Below are positions 1 to 12,790 of a stretch of DNA of 64,000 bases, in pieces; position 1 is the stretch's first letter, and every line of letters begins with the position of its first letter. The DNA lies in contig JAJEKV010000091.1 in the NCBI GenBank assembly GCA_021234155.1, positions 2,303,501 through 2,367,500 of the forward strand, read 5' to 3'. Origin of the DNA: Isoetes taiwanensis. Lineage: Eukaryota > Streptophyta > Lycopodiopsida > Isoetales > Isoetaceae. The notes below the pieces were generated by a model. It worked only from the letters and a program-made list of their open reading frames with translations, was not told the DNA's origin and did no database searches. Both the position numbers and the translations under genes were made by a program.

Positions 1-1446
1 ATGTTAACAAACATTGATTTAGTCAGTATATAGCTTATATGATCTAGATATATGTCGTGTTTACCTTTACAATTTTATCATAGGCAGCATTTAATCGTAC
101 TAAAATGTAAGTTGGATCGTACACAAGAAGTTGAGAAATCATAATAACAAAAGGATTCCTAATATATCAATATTACTGAATGACATTATTTCCTTTTTTC
201 AATTATATTGTTTCGTGGTAGTTTGGCCGTTTTTATGCAAAACCGGGATGTGCAGTTTTATTGATGTGCGTACCAAATCACAATAATATTTCAAGACAAA
301 AAACTTATGGGCATGGTGAACACAATGTCCAATTTAGGTGAACATTTTTATTTGTAAGATGATTCTACATGTTGTTCTCCTCTTTCTTGGCATTATCAAA
401 TACCTTTTATGCCTTAGAATTTGAGGCGTAGATAAATATAAGAAGGGCAAACAAGAACATGAAGCTTGAAAAATATGGTTGATATAGTCGTCATGATTTC
501 TATAATAATAGCCCTTTGTTGGGCCTGTTTAATTTTGCAGCCTTTTCAATGCACTCTTAGCATGAGTTTACCCTGGCAATGTTCCTCTTATAGAAATCAC
601 AATCAAGTCCATCAATTGCTAGGGTGAAGGACTCCATCAACTAAGGCTTATGCTGTAAGATGTAAAGTTAATTGCATTATTATGCACGTAGATTACAAGT
701 TCTTGAGTTTTCAGTTAGACCATAGGTCTAGAGCTTAAACACATACTAGAAATCCTGCTTCTAGCTTCTTTTGCACATCTGATCCATTATTTATATTTGC
801 TTATAGTTATGCGTGTTCATATTAGAATAGAAAAATTTGTGATACGGAGGATATGACTTTAACGAAGTTTAGGCCTCACTCCAAGTCCGTGTTAGTAAAG
901 CTTCAGAGTGCCATATGCTCCTTTTACATTCAAGATTTAACGCATGAAAGACGGTATTGGGAGCACTATTCAGGTCTTCCATGACTTCGCCATCGCTGAA
1001 ATCTTCTTAGCAAGATAATCACATCTTAAAATCTTCTCATTAAGAGCAACAAATCTTGCAACCAACCATAGCTTCAAATGCTGCTCACGCATCTTCACAG
1101 ATTAGTAGGAGATATGTTTGTGATACCACCAGAGCCAAGGAGCATCTTGAGGTAAACATCTTCCAGAAGTTCAGAAGTACAAATTATAAGAGCAAAGATG
1201 CCAATTTCAGTTGTTACAAGACATTAATCATAGAAACAAGAAGACCTTATGTCACGAAGATTAAACATTATTGAAAAACAATTTCCTTGAATAGTACTCG
1301 AGAAGCAACATATTCCATCACTAACCAGGTAATTCGGTTTTTAAACATTGTATCTATGTTCTTAAACATCTCTTTCTATCCTTACATGAGCTCCACAAAT
1401 TTGTTGCCATGCAAGATATGATATAGAGCAGATAATGCCTCTGTTA
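1..1446. other. AT-rich intergenic DNA
   Basis: No coding signal was found. Short open frames here, such as the one at 1056-1274, have no recognisable domain and no codon structure. The sequence is AT-rich plant-type intergenic DNA. Confidence 0.6.
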
Positions 1447-1981
1447 CAGCTTTAAGGATGGCATATTACATATTTCCTATGGGACTTTAACGCATCAGTT
1501 TTCCTACTACATGTATAACTGCACATCTATCTATGCCTGATCTTAGAGTTCTAAATGTCCTTGCTTTGATAATAGTGAGGCTGTGACATGAAGATGGTTT
1601 TCCTTCCAATTTGTCTATGCTACTAAGATTTAGGAATTTTGCTACTACTGTTAACATGAAGATCTTTTAGTTTATTCCATGAATCCATGATTCAATAGTT
1701 TTGCGGCTGAACGTAACTGTTATCAGCTTTAAGGATGGCAGATTGCATGTTTTCTATGGGAGTTTAACACATCAATTTTCCTACTACATGTATAATTTCA
1801 TATGTATCTATGCCTAATCTTAGAGTCTTTGCTCTGATAATAGTAAGGTTGTGACATTAAGCTATTTTTCCTTCCAATTTGTCTATGCTACGAAGGTTTA
1901 GGAAGTGGTATTGTGGTTAACATGAAGATCTTTTAATTTATTTCATGAATCTGCAATTCTCAATAGTTTTGCACCTGAACC
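1447..1981. repeat. Two tandem diverged copies of a ~277-bp unit
   Basis: The stretch beginning with cagctttaaggatggca at 1447 recurs at 1724. Both copies carry cctactacatgtataa, ccttccaatttgtctatgct and aacatgaagatcttttagt-type blocks in the same order. The copies differ by scattered substitutions and small gaps, so the duplication is old. No protein frame is conserved between the copies. Confidence 0.85.
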
Positions 1982-2382
1982 TTTTTCAGAGTAGAAAATC
2001 CATGATTCCAAAGTCATACAGACTGTTCCACTTGTTTATCTTGGTTATGACTATTTGCTGTTTTTATTTCTGACCAGATCAATCCTTAATTTATGCCAGA
2101 TCAATGGCCAGAGAATTTCTCATCAAAAACTTCTATGCAACTTCCAATGGTGTAAAACAGCAACTTCAATGTGATGAAATACTTCCCCTTACAACCATTC
2201 ATATACGTCACATATTCACGGCTAAAACATTCACGGCAAACCTAATATTCTACACCTGTGAAGCTTGCATAATTCTACAAAATAAATCACCAAGCTGTCA
2301 CTACAACTCAGTTAAAGAAGCCAAGGCATTCCTAGCAACGCTGCTGTGCAGCAAAAAGTTTTCGGAAGAAGACATAATTCGA

Positions 2383-2559
2383 AAATCTTTGAAGGAGTCA
2401 TAATTGTGCCCAAAGGAATTTTCTTTGGCACTAGCCACACAAATTAGAGCTCAAAAATTAAAGGTACAATTAAAAAATCTTTGAAGGAGTCTAACATAAC
2501 TATGCCCAAAGGAATTTGCTTTGGCAGCTACCCACAAAAGCTAGAGCTCAAAAATTAAG
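2383..2559. repeat. Tandem duplication, ~85-bp unit
   Basis: aaatctttgaaggagtc, then tgcccaaaggaattt, then agagctcaaaaattaa occurs twice in succession (about 2383-2461 and 2474-2559). It is non-coding local duplication. The open frame at 2104-2403 runs into it and is unsupported. Confidence 0.8.
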
Positions 2560-2892
2560 TAATTAAGAGGGCACAGAAAACAAGCTCATACAACCAAAGC
2601 TTCTTGAATCCACCATCCCATGGCCACCAAAAACCAGTATCGAAGGATCAGAACCTCCAGGCCATAGCAGCCTCACCAGAACCCATATTTTCACCAGAAC
2701 CCATATTGTCGGGCCTGATTTAAAAAGAAAAGTTTGGATGAATCCTGCTCCGTAATGGCCTGAATAATTTAACAACGAAAACTCTTGAATCAACCCAAAC
2801 TCGATGTAGAAGGGAGAAAAAATTAAAAAAGATAAAAAAAAAAAAAAGTTAGTTTTTCCAAGATTCTGCAGCACAAAATTAATAAATTTCAC

Positions 2893-3096
2893 TCTAATTG
2901 GCATGAATATAGCGCAGAGAAATCCTGTTTCCACCTACATGGAAACATGAATAGAAATAACAATCCAAAATAGCGCAGAGAAATCCTGTTTCCACCTATC
3001 CAAAATAGAAATAACATGGAATCTAATTGGCATGAATATAGCGCAGAGAAATCCCTGTTTCCATCTATCCAAAATAGAAATAACATGGAAAAACCA
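2893..3096. repeat. Three imperfect tandem repeats around tagcgcagagaaatcctg
   Basis: The block tagcgcagagaaatcc, followed by tgtttcca and then ccaaaatagaaataaca, occurs three times. It is preceded in two cases by ggcatgaa. The overlapping minus-strand open frames at 2563-3129 are by-products of this repeat and are not called as genes. Confidence 0.8.
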
Positions 3097-3515
3097 AAGA
3101 AGGTGCTTATTTTCACTAAAAAAATACAAATTTCAATAGAATACCATACCTAAATCATAGTCCAAACCATTGCAAGAGCACCCTTTTGCAATACGAAATA
3201 AATTGTAGTAAGCTTATTGCAATTCACTTTTGTATTGCCGCCCATCTCCTAGAACACAAAAAGATCCGAATATTAGACAACATTAAGAGACATTATATTC
3301 TACGCCAGGGTAAGTGAATATAGATTCTTGCGGATCCAAGGATCATTCTTATCCAAACTGAAAAGTGGCATGCAGAAAACTGGGAGAATGAAGTCGACTT
3401 ACCTTGGGAGCAGGAAGAGGCCAGACCTTCTTGCCATCCCCCTGACCTGTAGGGTGCACCCACATTCTGCAGGTCAAGGGGGTGGTATAGAATGTTATGA
3501 TTTTTCTGTGTTTTC

Positions 3516-3516
<1 letters not shown>

Positions 3517-3549
<33 letters not shown>

Positions 3550-3800
3550 GACAAAGAAAATTGCATTGCAAATAAAGATGAAGAACAGTCTATACGACTT
3601 TATTCCTTATTTTGTGGAATGGGAAGGAGTCAGGCATTCTTGCCTGCATTGTTCTTGGTGCTCCATATCCTTGACAATTGAATCACCCATCATTTCTACT
3701 TTGATCATAAAAAAAAGGACTTCATTTTGCAATAAACGAGGACATTATATTATTGCAATATCGCCTCAATTTTTGCAAAAAGTCATTTGCGCACCTTTAC
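3517..3800 (-). repeat. Possible retroposon 3' end marked by a long poly(T)
   Basis: An uninterrupted T run of roughly 30 bases ends at about 3547 and is followed by gcgacaaagaaaattgc. On the minus strand this is a poly(A) tail preceded by a sequence containing aataaag, as expected for a LINE or SINE 3' end. No coding or target-site duplication was recognised, so the family is unknown. A similar poly(T)-gcg boundary occurs near 6455. Confidence 0.35.
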
Positions 3801-3931
3801 TTTCAAATTAAAAGCTAGATGTAGGGCTAGCGGATTTCTCTTTCACTTGGTTACACAAATAAGTTCGAAATTACATTGTAAAGACATTTCTCCAAATTAC
3901 AATTCAGTTAAATATTCAATAAAGTCGATGT

Positions 3932-4672
3932 ATGTTAAGACTGGGATTTGGGGAACAATTCACATCAGATGTTATGAAGCTGCATATCTCTGCTCGGGCG
4001 ACTGTTATGTTCCATGGTGAGCTGTCAGATGCCTTCTCACTTGGTCGTGGTATTCGCCAGGGATGCCCTTTAACACCATTGCTTTTCACTATTGTTGCAG
4101 AGGCTTTGTCGCAGTTATTCACCGTTGCAGCCACAGAGGGACTCCTCCATGATCTTGCAATGGAGGATGGCACACAAGAGGTTTGCAATCAATACGCAGA
4201 CGACACGTTCCTCTTCTTAGTCGCTAATGCTGAGAATCTTATTGCTGCCAAAATGCTCTTAGATACTTTTTCACTGGCTTTCGGTGTCCTTGTGGGGTGG
4301 CAGAAGTGTACAACTTTGTGAACATTGGATACTCCAGCTCCGGTGTGTGTTCATGATTATCCATGGAAATTACTTGCGCATGGACAGACCATCAAGCTAT
4401 TGGGGATTGCAGTTGGCATCCATGTTACTATGGGAGCTGCATGGGAGGAGATTATTAGGGGTTTGGAGAAGCATTTGTTTTGGTGGTCCACCACAAAGTT
4501 GTCTCTTACGGGTCGTATTATAGTGGCCAAGCCAGTCCTTAGTAGTACCCATGTTTATATGGCATCCTTACTGCTAGCCCCACAGATCAAAGTGCGTGAG
4601 CCCATTGCAATAGTTCGGAACTTTATTTGGGCGGGTATTGAGAAGAAGAAGAAGAAGAAGAAGAGATTTTAA
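3932..4672 (+). pseudogene. LINE reverse transcriptase fragment
   Basis: One reading frame with a single in-frame stop (tga near 4319). It carries the RT motifs GIRQGCPLTPLLF (about 4043-4085) and NQYADDTFLFL, whose YADD is the polymerase active site (about 4186-4220). After the stop the same frame continues with KLSLTGRIIVAKPVLSS, the conserved stretch that follows RT in plant L1-like LINEs. Everything N-terminal to RT motif 4 or so is missing, so the protein is dead. A lysine run from an AAG microsatellite ends the frame near 4672. Confidence 0.88.
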
Positions 4673-4714
4673 CGTCACGCCACAAGGCAGCGTAGGTGCT
4701 ATGGTTAAGGTGAC

Positions 4715-5625
4715 TTGGTCGAAGTGCATCCTTCCAAAATGGGCAGGTGGTCTGGGTATGATGGACTTCTTACTGCAGAGCAAAGTGCTTATTTCAAAGT
4801 TCATTGGAGACTCCTGAATGGTGAGGATGACTCTCCTGGTTCACGCCTTCTTAGACAAGCTCTTGGTCACTGTATCCCTCTAGACAAGAAGGCTGTCAAA
4901 CCAGTCCTACCTTGGGCTTTATTTCAGACTTTGCAGCCTTTTCCAAGTGCTTCTCCATTTTTGCGTGGCTTATTGACAGCATGGGAGGCGGTCAGATTTT
5001 TTTTTTGGCCATGCCCCTCTATCCTGGAGACTCCATGGTGGTGGGCACCACTGCCTCCAGACCCCTTGGCACCTCCATTGGCAGCACACAGAGATGTTGG
5101 GTTCTTGCAGGTGTTGTCTCTATTCAAGCATGGTATGAAGCGGGTCGCCTAATGTCTTGGCCTGAATTTCAGGCAAAGTTCCTGCTCTCTCGTTGGGATG
5201 TATCTCTATGGGAGAAGGTCGCAGAAAATTTGCCTCTTATAGTGCAAGTTGGTGTTGCTGAAAGGGTGCCATGGGACTGTCATGAAAATATTCACAAAGG
5301 CAAGCACTTTGTCAGATCAGTATATCGCCTCCTTTTAGCACCACAGCCCCTCCAGTTGCTAGATGGGTAACATCTACAGGTTCCACAGCCCACTTTGTGT
5401 CGTACATGGCGATGGCTTTGTGATAGGTCGCTCCATCCTAAAGTCTCTGTACTGTGGTGGCAGGTTATCCACAGGTGCTTGCGGGTTAATGCCTTTCGAC
5501 GTCGCTATGATCCTCGCATATCTGCAGTATGCCCGCTCTGTCTTTCACACGTTGAAACTCTTGAGCATTGTCTCTTTGATTGTCCCGAGGTTCAACTAGC
5601 GGTCCTGGCTACAAGGTTTGTTTAA
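4715..5625 (+). pseudogene. LINE C-terminal region with zf-RVT domain
   Basis: Continuation of the LINE ORF, broken across frames (4715-5152, 4912-5370, 5395-5625). The last part reads WWQVIHRCLRV, then CPLC and HCLFDCP, which is the cysteine/histidine pattern of the zf-RVT domain found downstream of RT in plant LINEs. Several frameshifts are needed to connect the pieces. Confidence 0.8.
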
Positions 5626-6026
5626 CAGTACATTGGACTGCCGATGCATCCTCTTGGCGTCCTATCCCAATGCATGGCCTCCAGCTAAACAAAGGGCATT
5701 TCATCTTGGTTTTGATTGGCTCCTATGGTCGATATGGGAGCGTCGCAGACACTACATCTTTTAGGGCATTAATTTATCTGCACCCGGTGTTATTACGGTG
5801 GCCCAGAAAAAGATATTGGCAGCCTACGAGTGTTCCTCCCTGATGGAACACATCTGGATTCAGTGTCTTCGAATTGATTCTTATCGTTAGTCTCCTATAC
5901 TGGAGTAAGTACATTGTGCTCCAGGCTCGTGCTCCTGTGGCATCTTTTTATGCTTACATAGTTAGATGAGACATGTAAATTTTGTACTTTTTATCTGATT
6001 AATAAAGTCTTTGGCTTTCATCCTTC

Positions 6027-6052
<26 letters not shown>

Positions 6053-6057
<5 letters not shown>

Positions 6058-7916
6058 ATGCGCATGAACATTCTTATTGATGCAAAATGCCAGATTGGAT
6101 TCAATTTTGCTATAATAAGACCTCTCTTTAAATTTCCTGATTGTTCAAACTTATTCATGTTTGAGAAACTGAATACATTTTGTAACTGGCCCAATACTTT
6201 CTTCTGGTAGCGACTAGTATTGAATTCAATGTCTTTGCATAGAATTACAAGTTCAGGCGGAGTTCTATTTCTAGTTCAATGCATTGTCCATAGCAGCTAG
6301 TGTGGTGCACGCATTTGAAACACTAGCATCTTTTGGATGTAATTATAAAACTGATGATAAATTTCAGTTTCTATGGTGAATACTTTATTACAAGACTTTG
6401 GTGCTGCCCTAATTTAGCTTTACCAATTGCAGATTCTTTTTTTTTTTTTTTTTTTTTTGCGTAAGTGATGCTAATATCAAATGCCACTCTACTTGTAGAG
6501 GTTTTCGTAAGGGAAAAATCCGCGTCACAGTTGTGCATGCAGTACTAGTACAGTTTTCAAATATTTTGGCCTAATATGAGGGCATGGCTAGGATCAAATG
6601 CGATTTTACTCACAAGATTTCAGTGAGGCATATGTGTGAGAAAAATTTAGATGGCCCCAAACTATAGTTGGCTCGTTTAGGCCAAATGGAAATACTAGGG
6701 TTCAAATCCCTATGCTTTTTTTTTTACTGTGCATTGAACATCATAATATTGCACAAACTAATCATCATTACTTTAGGACACCAAATATGCTTTCTTTAAA
6801 TATAAATCTTTGATGTTTCAATAAAACGTGCAGTAATTTTCTTAATGATTTTGTGTGCAATCATTTTCTTAATGGTTTGTGTAGAAATTATGTGGGATAT
6901 CTAATAAATGTTTCATAATCTGTTTTATGAACTAATAATGATACATAGACTTAAACGTGAATAATCTAAAGGAGAAACAATTAGCAATTGTGTTTTATGA
7001 ATCAATACTGATAAATAGAGCAAAACATGAATAATTTGATGCAAATGCAATTAGCAATTGTGGATTAAAACAATAGTAGTTAATTTACATTTTTTTGATA
7101 AAATATAGGCATTTAATTATTATGAAACAACATTGATTTTTACGGAATAAAAATATAGGCAACTTTGTTAGCAAATCACTCTTAAGTTACAATCACCATA
7201 CGCCAAAAATCATTAGTGGTTCATTGCCTACATTACTAATTAATACCTAAAGTCAAGTAATAAGACATAGTACTAATAAATGATATAAATTAACTATCAC
7301 AAACAACCATGATAAAGAACCCTGGTAAATAATGATTCATAATTATTGAACAGATTAACCCATTTAGTAACGTTGCTTTATTATAGTGGTTCTATATAAA
7401 AAAAAGTTGTAAAAAGCCAGTAATACTTAATTATGGGGACCATATATACTGTAAATAATTTGTCATTTAAGTCACAAAAGACTATGAATATCGCAACTGC
7501 CAGCCAAGATTCAACTAACTCTACTTCAAACTCCTCACAATTCGAAAGCACTCTTCTATAAACAAGTTTTTCGGGAAAAGTTTCTTCACAATCAGATCCC
7601 TCCAAAGCTTAAAATACTATCCTTCAAGAAAACCACAAGTTAAACGACCCCCTTATTTCAAAATTGTGAAAACTTTCCATCCATAGATAGAGCATAGGAT
7701 TTGCAATGAAGTAATATAGGCCTTCTACATAGCCTATATATGGATTGAATCGAGTCAAATTTCAATCAATTAACGAGCAAATTTTGAGCAAAACCCCCCT
7801 TTTTTGGCAAGAAAAGGGCTTAAACAAAAAAAATCGAATTTTGAAAAACAATAGACACTCATTTAAGTTCCAAAAATTCTGATGTTTCCCTTTTTTTATT
7901 GCATATTATATTTTTT
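6053..7916. other. AT-rich intergenic DNA
   Basis: No gene was seen. It contains a poly(T) run at about 6434-6457 followed by gcgtaagtg, possibly another retroposon tail on the minus strand. The rest is AT-rich with short direct repeats, for example around gcaattgtg at 6980-7070. Confidence 0.6.
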
Positions 7917-8230
7917 TGTTTTTTTTTGAAGGATGAAAAAAAATTGTTAATTAAAGGTAGGCATTACAAGATGTACATATCTCGTATAGTTGTGTAAGCA
8001 CAAGGAATTGCTCCTAAAATATGAGCTTGAAGCATTATGTACTTATTCCAGCATAGAAGTATAAAATTTATTTTGAAGAAATTCAATCCAAATATGGTCT
8101 CACTTCTTGCTTGACTTATCAGCCATCAATATCGTAGATTGGGATACAATAATAGGCAACTTCTTTCTATAGATCTATTCAGCCAAGTTTAGGGAATCTT
8201 AACTGGGACTTTTTATTATCCTTGCAAGTT
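7917..8230 (-). mobile_element. LINE 3'-end fragment, same family as 3916-6052
   Basis: Read on the minus strand, this is the 3' end of the LINE seen at 5700-6026. The poly(A) junction (ttttttttgaaggatg at 7921-7936), the gtacttattccagcata block and the region with tcaatccaaatatgg all align in order with the plus-strand copy. It is diverged and retains only the 3' end. Confidence 0.75.
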
Positions 8231-8382
8231 GACTGGTGGCATATGGACATGTTCAGCATATAGACTTCAGTTATACACAAGCAAGGGTGGATGTGTGACC
8301 ACATGGCTACAGAATCAGGAAGTTAGATGTGTATTTTTTTCCAGGTGAATAAATCTTACTTCTCAATTTGGTTTGGCAAACC

Positions 8383-8384
8383 TT

Positions 8385-8431
<47 letters not shown>
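8383..8431. repeat. (GATA)n microsatellite
   Basis: About twelve consecutive tetranucleotide units of tagatagata. The minus-strand open frame at 8307-8501, with SIYLSIYL repeats, is a translation of this microsatellite and not a gene. Confidence 0.97.
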
Positions 8432-8432
<1 letters not shown>

Positions 8433-8762
8433 AGAAAAGTGCTGGAAAATAAAACAACAGGGCCCTTTGGCAGTAAATGCAAAAGCAGTAGCTTTGAGCA
8501 AGCAACCTATATATTCATGGATTTTAATAATTAGGCCTTACGAAATAGAGAACAAAATTATCCTGTGGAGCTTAATAAAGTAGGTAAGTTCTTTTCACGT
8601 TTTGTATTTATCGTTTCTAACAATTGGGTTTTTGTCTGAACTAGACTTCAATGGTGGAAAACATGGTTTCACAGAAAATGCTCATCTTACTACTTCTCAT
8701 GTAACTATGTTACACTCCACAATCCTCTAATAGCCATATTTGCCATTTACCTTTGTGAAGAG

Positions 8763-9361
8763 GTGACTGCAGAATTAGAGTTAAGGCACGCGTTTGATGA
8801 GATGTTGGATGAGACAGAGTTCCCTAATGATATGAAGATTGATTATAGAGTGAATATAGATGGAAAACAGATTTGTAAGTCCACTTTGGTGAGCCAATTG
8901 AATTGTAATCCTTGGTTTTCTAAGGATAGATTAATTAAGGTGAAAAGTCAGGCATATTTGACATCATACAAAAAGAAAATAAATGCAGTGACGTCAATAG
9001 GAATTAGTTCGGATTGTGCTGTGCTCTTTGACGTAGATCTCGAAGAAGATGTGAGTATAAAAAAAGGGGTTGGTACATAGGTAGGGTGCTGAGCATGAGA
9101 CGAAAAGTGGGTAATATATGGAAAGAGAGTAGAGAATCTATTGATTTGAGCGACAGACCAACATACAATGTACATTTTAACCTTGCTTGGTATGCTGAAC
9201 ATGAAAAATTGACGCCGGGTTGCACATGGTTCACTTATGACTTGACCGATAATCAAGTTATAGAACTTGAATCGATCATCTCACTTGTATGTTTGACATA
9301 TGACCCAAACACAGATAAATATAAGTTGGATGTGAATGGTTCCAGCTTGATAAGTTTGTGA
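8763..9361 (+). pseudogene. Unrecognised coding fragment with one frameshift
   Basis: Two open frames, 8763-9080 and 9086-9361, read as one protein if a frame change is allowed in the A/G-rich run at about 9060-9066. The first part has KSTLVSQLN and SKDRLIKVKSQ. The second starts GWYIGRVLSMRRKVG and ends DLTDNQVIELESII, then YDPNTDKYKLD. The composition is protein-like, with regular hydrophobic spacing and charged loops, unlike chance frames. I recall similar blocks in proteins of seed-free plants that accompany large transposons, but cannot name a domain. It may be a distant relative of the N-terminal region of the gene at 43868-45983. No start, TATA box or splice structure could be fixed. 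Confidence 0.5.
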
Positions 9362-9984
9362 ATGGCACAACCATAGATGGTATTGATAAAGTAAATTCAT
9401 TTGTTAATTATTTCACTTATCTTGCAGGGATGAAAGGGAAGCAAAAGCTTGGATAGAGTTGCGCTATGCACTCCACTATATAAGATGTAAGTTTTGATTT
9501 TTCAAACTGTTATAATATTGCCTTATTTATTTCAAATTGACTTGAAATGTATGTATGTTTCTGGCATTTCAGATTGCTCTATTACAAAGACATATGAAGT
9601 GGCATATTGTGACTCGGAGTTTAGTAGATTGTCCACAAAAGTTTTTGTGTTACCTTGTACCTTTTTAAGAAATACTTATACTGGAACAAAAGTTCTTAAC
9701 ATCTCATTTTAATATATTCTCTCTATTAACATCTTCGTATTTATACGATAAGGGTATGTGATGTGTTAAGTTAAATTTGTATTCATACAAGAAGGGTCAT
9801 CTGTATTACAAAAAATAAGCAGTATAAATACGATATGGGATAGATAAAACTTGGAAACATTAAAACGTATGGTATGGGATTTTCTTAGAGAAATTCCATA
9901 TACGAAGGGGTTTTTTTGGACCCTCGTAACGCACATGGCATATCCATATATATAGAACTAATACCCCCGGGCATCAAATATAGA
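9362..9984. other. AT-rich intergenic DNA
   Basis: No supported gene. The open frame at 9494-9712 has no recognisable feature and may include remnants of further exons of the fragment at 8763-9361. Confidence 0.45.
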
Positions 9985-10350
9985 GTCGACAATAGTCAGA
10001 ACTAGAACCAAAGGTAGTGTCATACATAAGATTAGATATAGAGTCAATAGTAATATCAAACATAGAGTCAGCAGAAGAGTCAGACTTAGCATCAAAAGTA
10101 GTGTCAGACCTAGCGTCACTATAGAGTCAGAATAGAGGTTACATTAAAGTCAGGCATGGAGTCAAGAGTCACACGTACCGCCAATACTAAGGTCAGAATT
10201 AGAGTCAGATGGCATGTAGGCTTGAACCTAATGCTAACATCTTTCATTCATAATGCATCAGCTCTTGAGTTAATGATAGCGTCAGTTATAGCGTTAGTTT
10301 GGTTAAAATGTTATAGCGTCATCCATAGAGTCAAACATAGAGCCAGAATT
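9985..10350. repeat. Degenerate minisatellite around tagagtcag
   Basis: A core of about 12-18 bases (atagagtcag, agcgtcag, tagtgtcag) recurs many times with variable spacing. The unit is not in phase with codons, so it is non-coding. It abuts the LINE fragment that follows. Confidence 0.8.
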
Positions 10351-10389
10351 AGCACTAGAGAATTATTCAACCCATAACTGCTGCTATTA

Positions 10390-10850
10390 ACTACAGAACA
10401 CTGTTTTCACCTCAAAAAACACCCAAAATATACATCTGACGCTATGGCTGACGCTAATACCCCTTTTCTCTTGTAGTGCGATGCCGCAAGGCATTTGCGT
10501 GCAAACACATGTATCCCAAAGCCAGCACCATTTATGAGCCCACATAGGTTTTGTGATGTACGATTGCCACCCACTTGGTAGTGGGAGAGGCTGTGGAGCT
10601 GAAAGACGATGACTACAAAGTGGTTGCCTTTGTGAATATCCTCGTGACAACCCCATGACACCCTTTCAATGACACCAACCTCCACTTTAAGGGGCAAATT
10701 CTCCGCTATCTTCTCTCATATGCTCACATTCAAACGTGAGAGTGAGAATTTCACTGGAAATGCAGGCTATGACAAGAGGCAACCACCTTCATGCCACGAT
10801 CTAATAGAGACGATGCCTGCTAAGACCCATTGTCTCTGTGTTCCATATTA
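10390..10850 (-). mobile_element. Internal LINE fragment, same family as 3916-6052
   Basis: On the minus strand this aligns with about 5080-5460 of the plus-strand LINE. The peptide reads EVGVIERVSWGCHEDIHKG against QVGVAERVPWDCHENIHKG in the other copy. The alignment extends at DNA level through the block with ttgcaggtgttgtctctatt to about 10850. It is truncated at both ends. Confidence 0.8.
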
Positions 10851-12465
10851 GATTCCATATTATATTCCCTGCCAAAACTTAATTATTACGTGATAGCAGC
10901 AAGGATATAACAATATGCATCCACATCAAGCACATCTACGTAATAATACGCATCTATGCCAAGCACATCTATCAGTAGATCAGAAGCTCTATTGAAAAAA
11001 AAAAGAAAAAAAAAAAAAAACACAAGAGGGTGTAGCACCTCGCGCCTTGTTTGCAGTAAGGGTAAAACAATAAAGCACAATTTCATTATTTTTGGACAAT
11101 ACCTGAATATATGGACCATTTTTTAAATTCTTGCTTCAATGACAGTTTTCATACAGTAACTAACATCCCTAACGAGCACTGCGTATGATTCGGAAACAAG
11201 CACACAATCTTGATAGTGTTGGGTAGCTTCTTCCAATTTGACGGGGCCCAAGCATAGTCGATACTCTCTATCTCAATGCGGTCACTAGAATGCTTTAGTT
11301 TTCGTAGCTATGTAGGACAAATCAATGGTATTGCATGGTATTAGGAAGACATACTAATACTTCTCTACTTGATAGCACATTGTGCATTATGATGCCAACA
11401 TATTATGTCATATTAATATTGTAACTACAATGCGAGCCACGCCACCATATGGATGAGAATGCATTCCTCACATGTGCATCATCGCCACAATGATCGTCAT
11501 GCACGCCTGCACAACCTCCATAGTTAGCATGGATGTTATTAGTTAACATGCATAGATGTTATCAAACATGCCCTCTAGGTAAGAACATTTCCATCTAGGA
11601 TCTCCACTAGGATATAATAATCAATAGCATGGAATTCAAACTAAAAGAAGAGAACCTTTACTACGTTAGGGCACTGTCACCTTATCCATATTGTTGTAGA
11701 CAAGAAAGGCACCCCGGTCTACATTCTGGGGTGGAACCATCGCCGGCGCGTGGCAACAATTCGACGATCTAGAATGTTGCATGTATGCCTGAATACCCAA
11801 ACTCTCGACCTAAATGGCGTTGTATGCCAAAATGTATCCTCACCTGCCTCAATAGAAAATATGTCACGTGTCATGCCGTGAGTGGCCCACGGAGCTAAAT
11901 TGCTAGATATATTATTTATGCATTATATATGCTTTATAATTACAATTATGGTTGAATGAATTAAATGTCAATATAAAATGATATTTGCCCTAACCTAATT
12001 TCAGTGACGACGGGGTGCTCTTGCTGGAAATAGTTGTCTTGCAGAATCGATGATGCCCAGAGTGTCGCCAATATCAGAATCGGTGGTACCAAACTGGTAA
12101 TCTGCTGGTGAATTGCAGAATCAGTGAAGCATAGTATTGCCATACGAGTCCAGGCAGAACGATTCTGTTGATAATCTGAGGATGATGAATACTATGCTCA
12201 TACTCTGAGGATGCTGCTAATGCTCCTAGGATGATGAAAAATACTCTGAGAAATTGAAAAGTCAGTCGGAGTTCTTCATCTTTCTCAAGTTTTCTTATAT
12301 TTGCAGATTGATAACATCGATAGACGCTGTAACTGGCTTTGTTAATGCCCTAGAATGAAGGAAACCTGGATCTGCAGTCACGGGATTATTGGCTCTTTTC
12401 TGCCTTTATGGGCAGTTTACAGGGCAGTCTTCTAGAAGCTTTCATGGATTTAGGTACTCATTTCT
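10851..12465. other. AT-rich intergenic DNA
   Basis: No gene is supported. It contains an A-rich run at 10994-11021, short repeats of caagcacatcta (10925-10975) and of ctgaggatg (12175-12250). Open frames here, including 12466-12843 just beyond, lack any domain signature. Confidence 0.5.
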
Positions 12466-12790
12466 ATGCTTTCAAGAATAGCACACAGCAATCTGCTTGT
12501 AACTATATTATACAAAATGGGTATACTAATCTATTGTTCTATTGTGCAGGTCTGTTGTCTCTCTTACAAAACATTATCTAAAGGGCATAACGACTCCAAA
12601 ACTATTGCAACTCAGAGGCTTACAAAATGGGATGGGTCTCGCACTACTAGATGTGTGAACTACACATCTCTATTCCTTTATTTATATTTTTTTTCTGCTT
12701 CATTTTCAGAGAAAATCAGAAGCTACTTATCCACCAAATATACAAGGATATGTGCTAAAACATATCATTCAGATTGCAGACTTATGCACC

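Larger units (their letters stand above)
3916..6052 (+). mobile_element. 5'-truncated L1-like LINE with poly(A) tail
   Basis: A non-LTR retrotransposon fragment read on the plus strand. It contains the second half of the reverse transcriptase, the region after RT, a zf-RVT zinc-binding domain, a 3' UTR with AATAAA at 6001-6006 and a 26-base poly(A) at 6027-6052. The 5' end is lost within RT, which is typical of incomplete target-primed reverse transcription. I could not find a target-site duplication. The same family is present on the minus strand at 7917-8230 and 10390-10850. Confidence 0.9.

Noticed and set aside
3293-3811. Open frames with poly-Lys or poly-Phe at 3293-3571, 3328-3681 and 3497-3811
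   Set aside because: They read through the ~30-base T run. The rest of each frame has no protein character.
8307-8501. Minus-strand frame with SIYLSIYL repeats
   Set aside because: It is the (GATA)n microsatellite translated.
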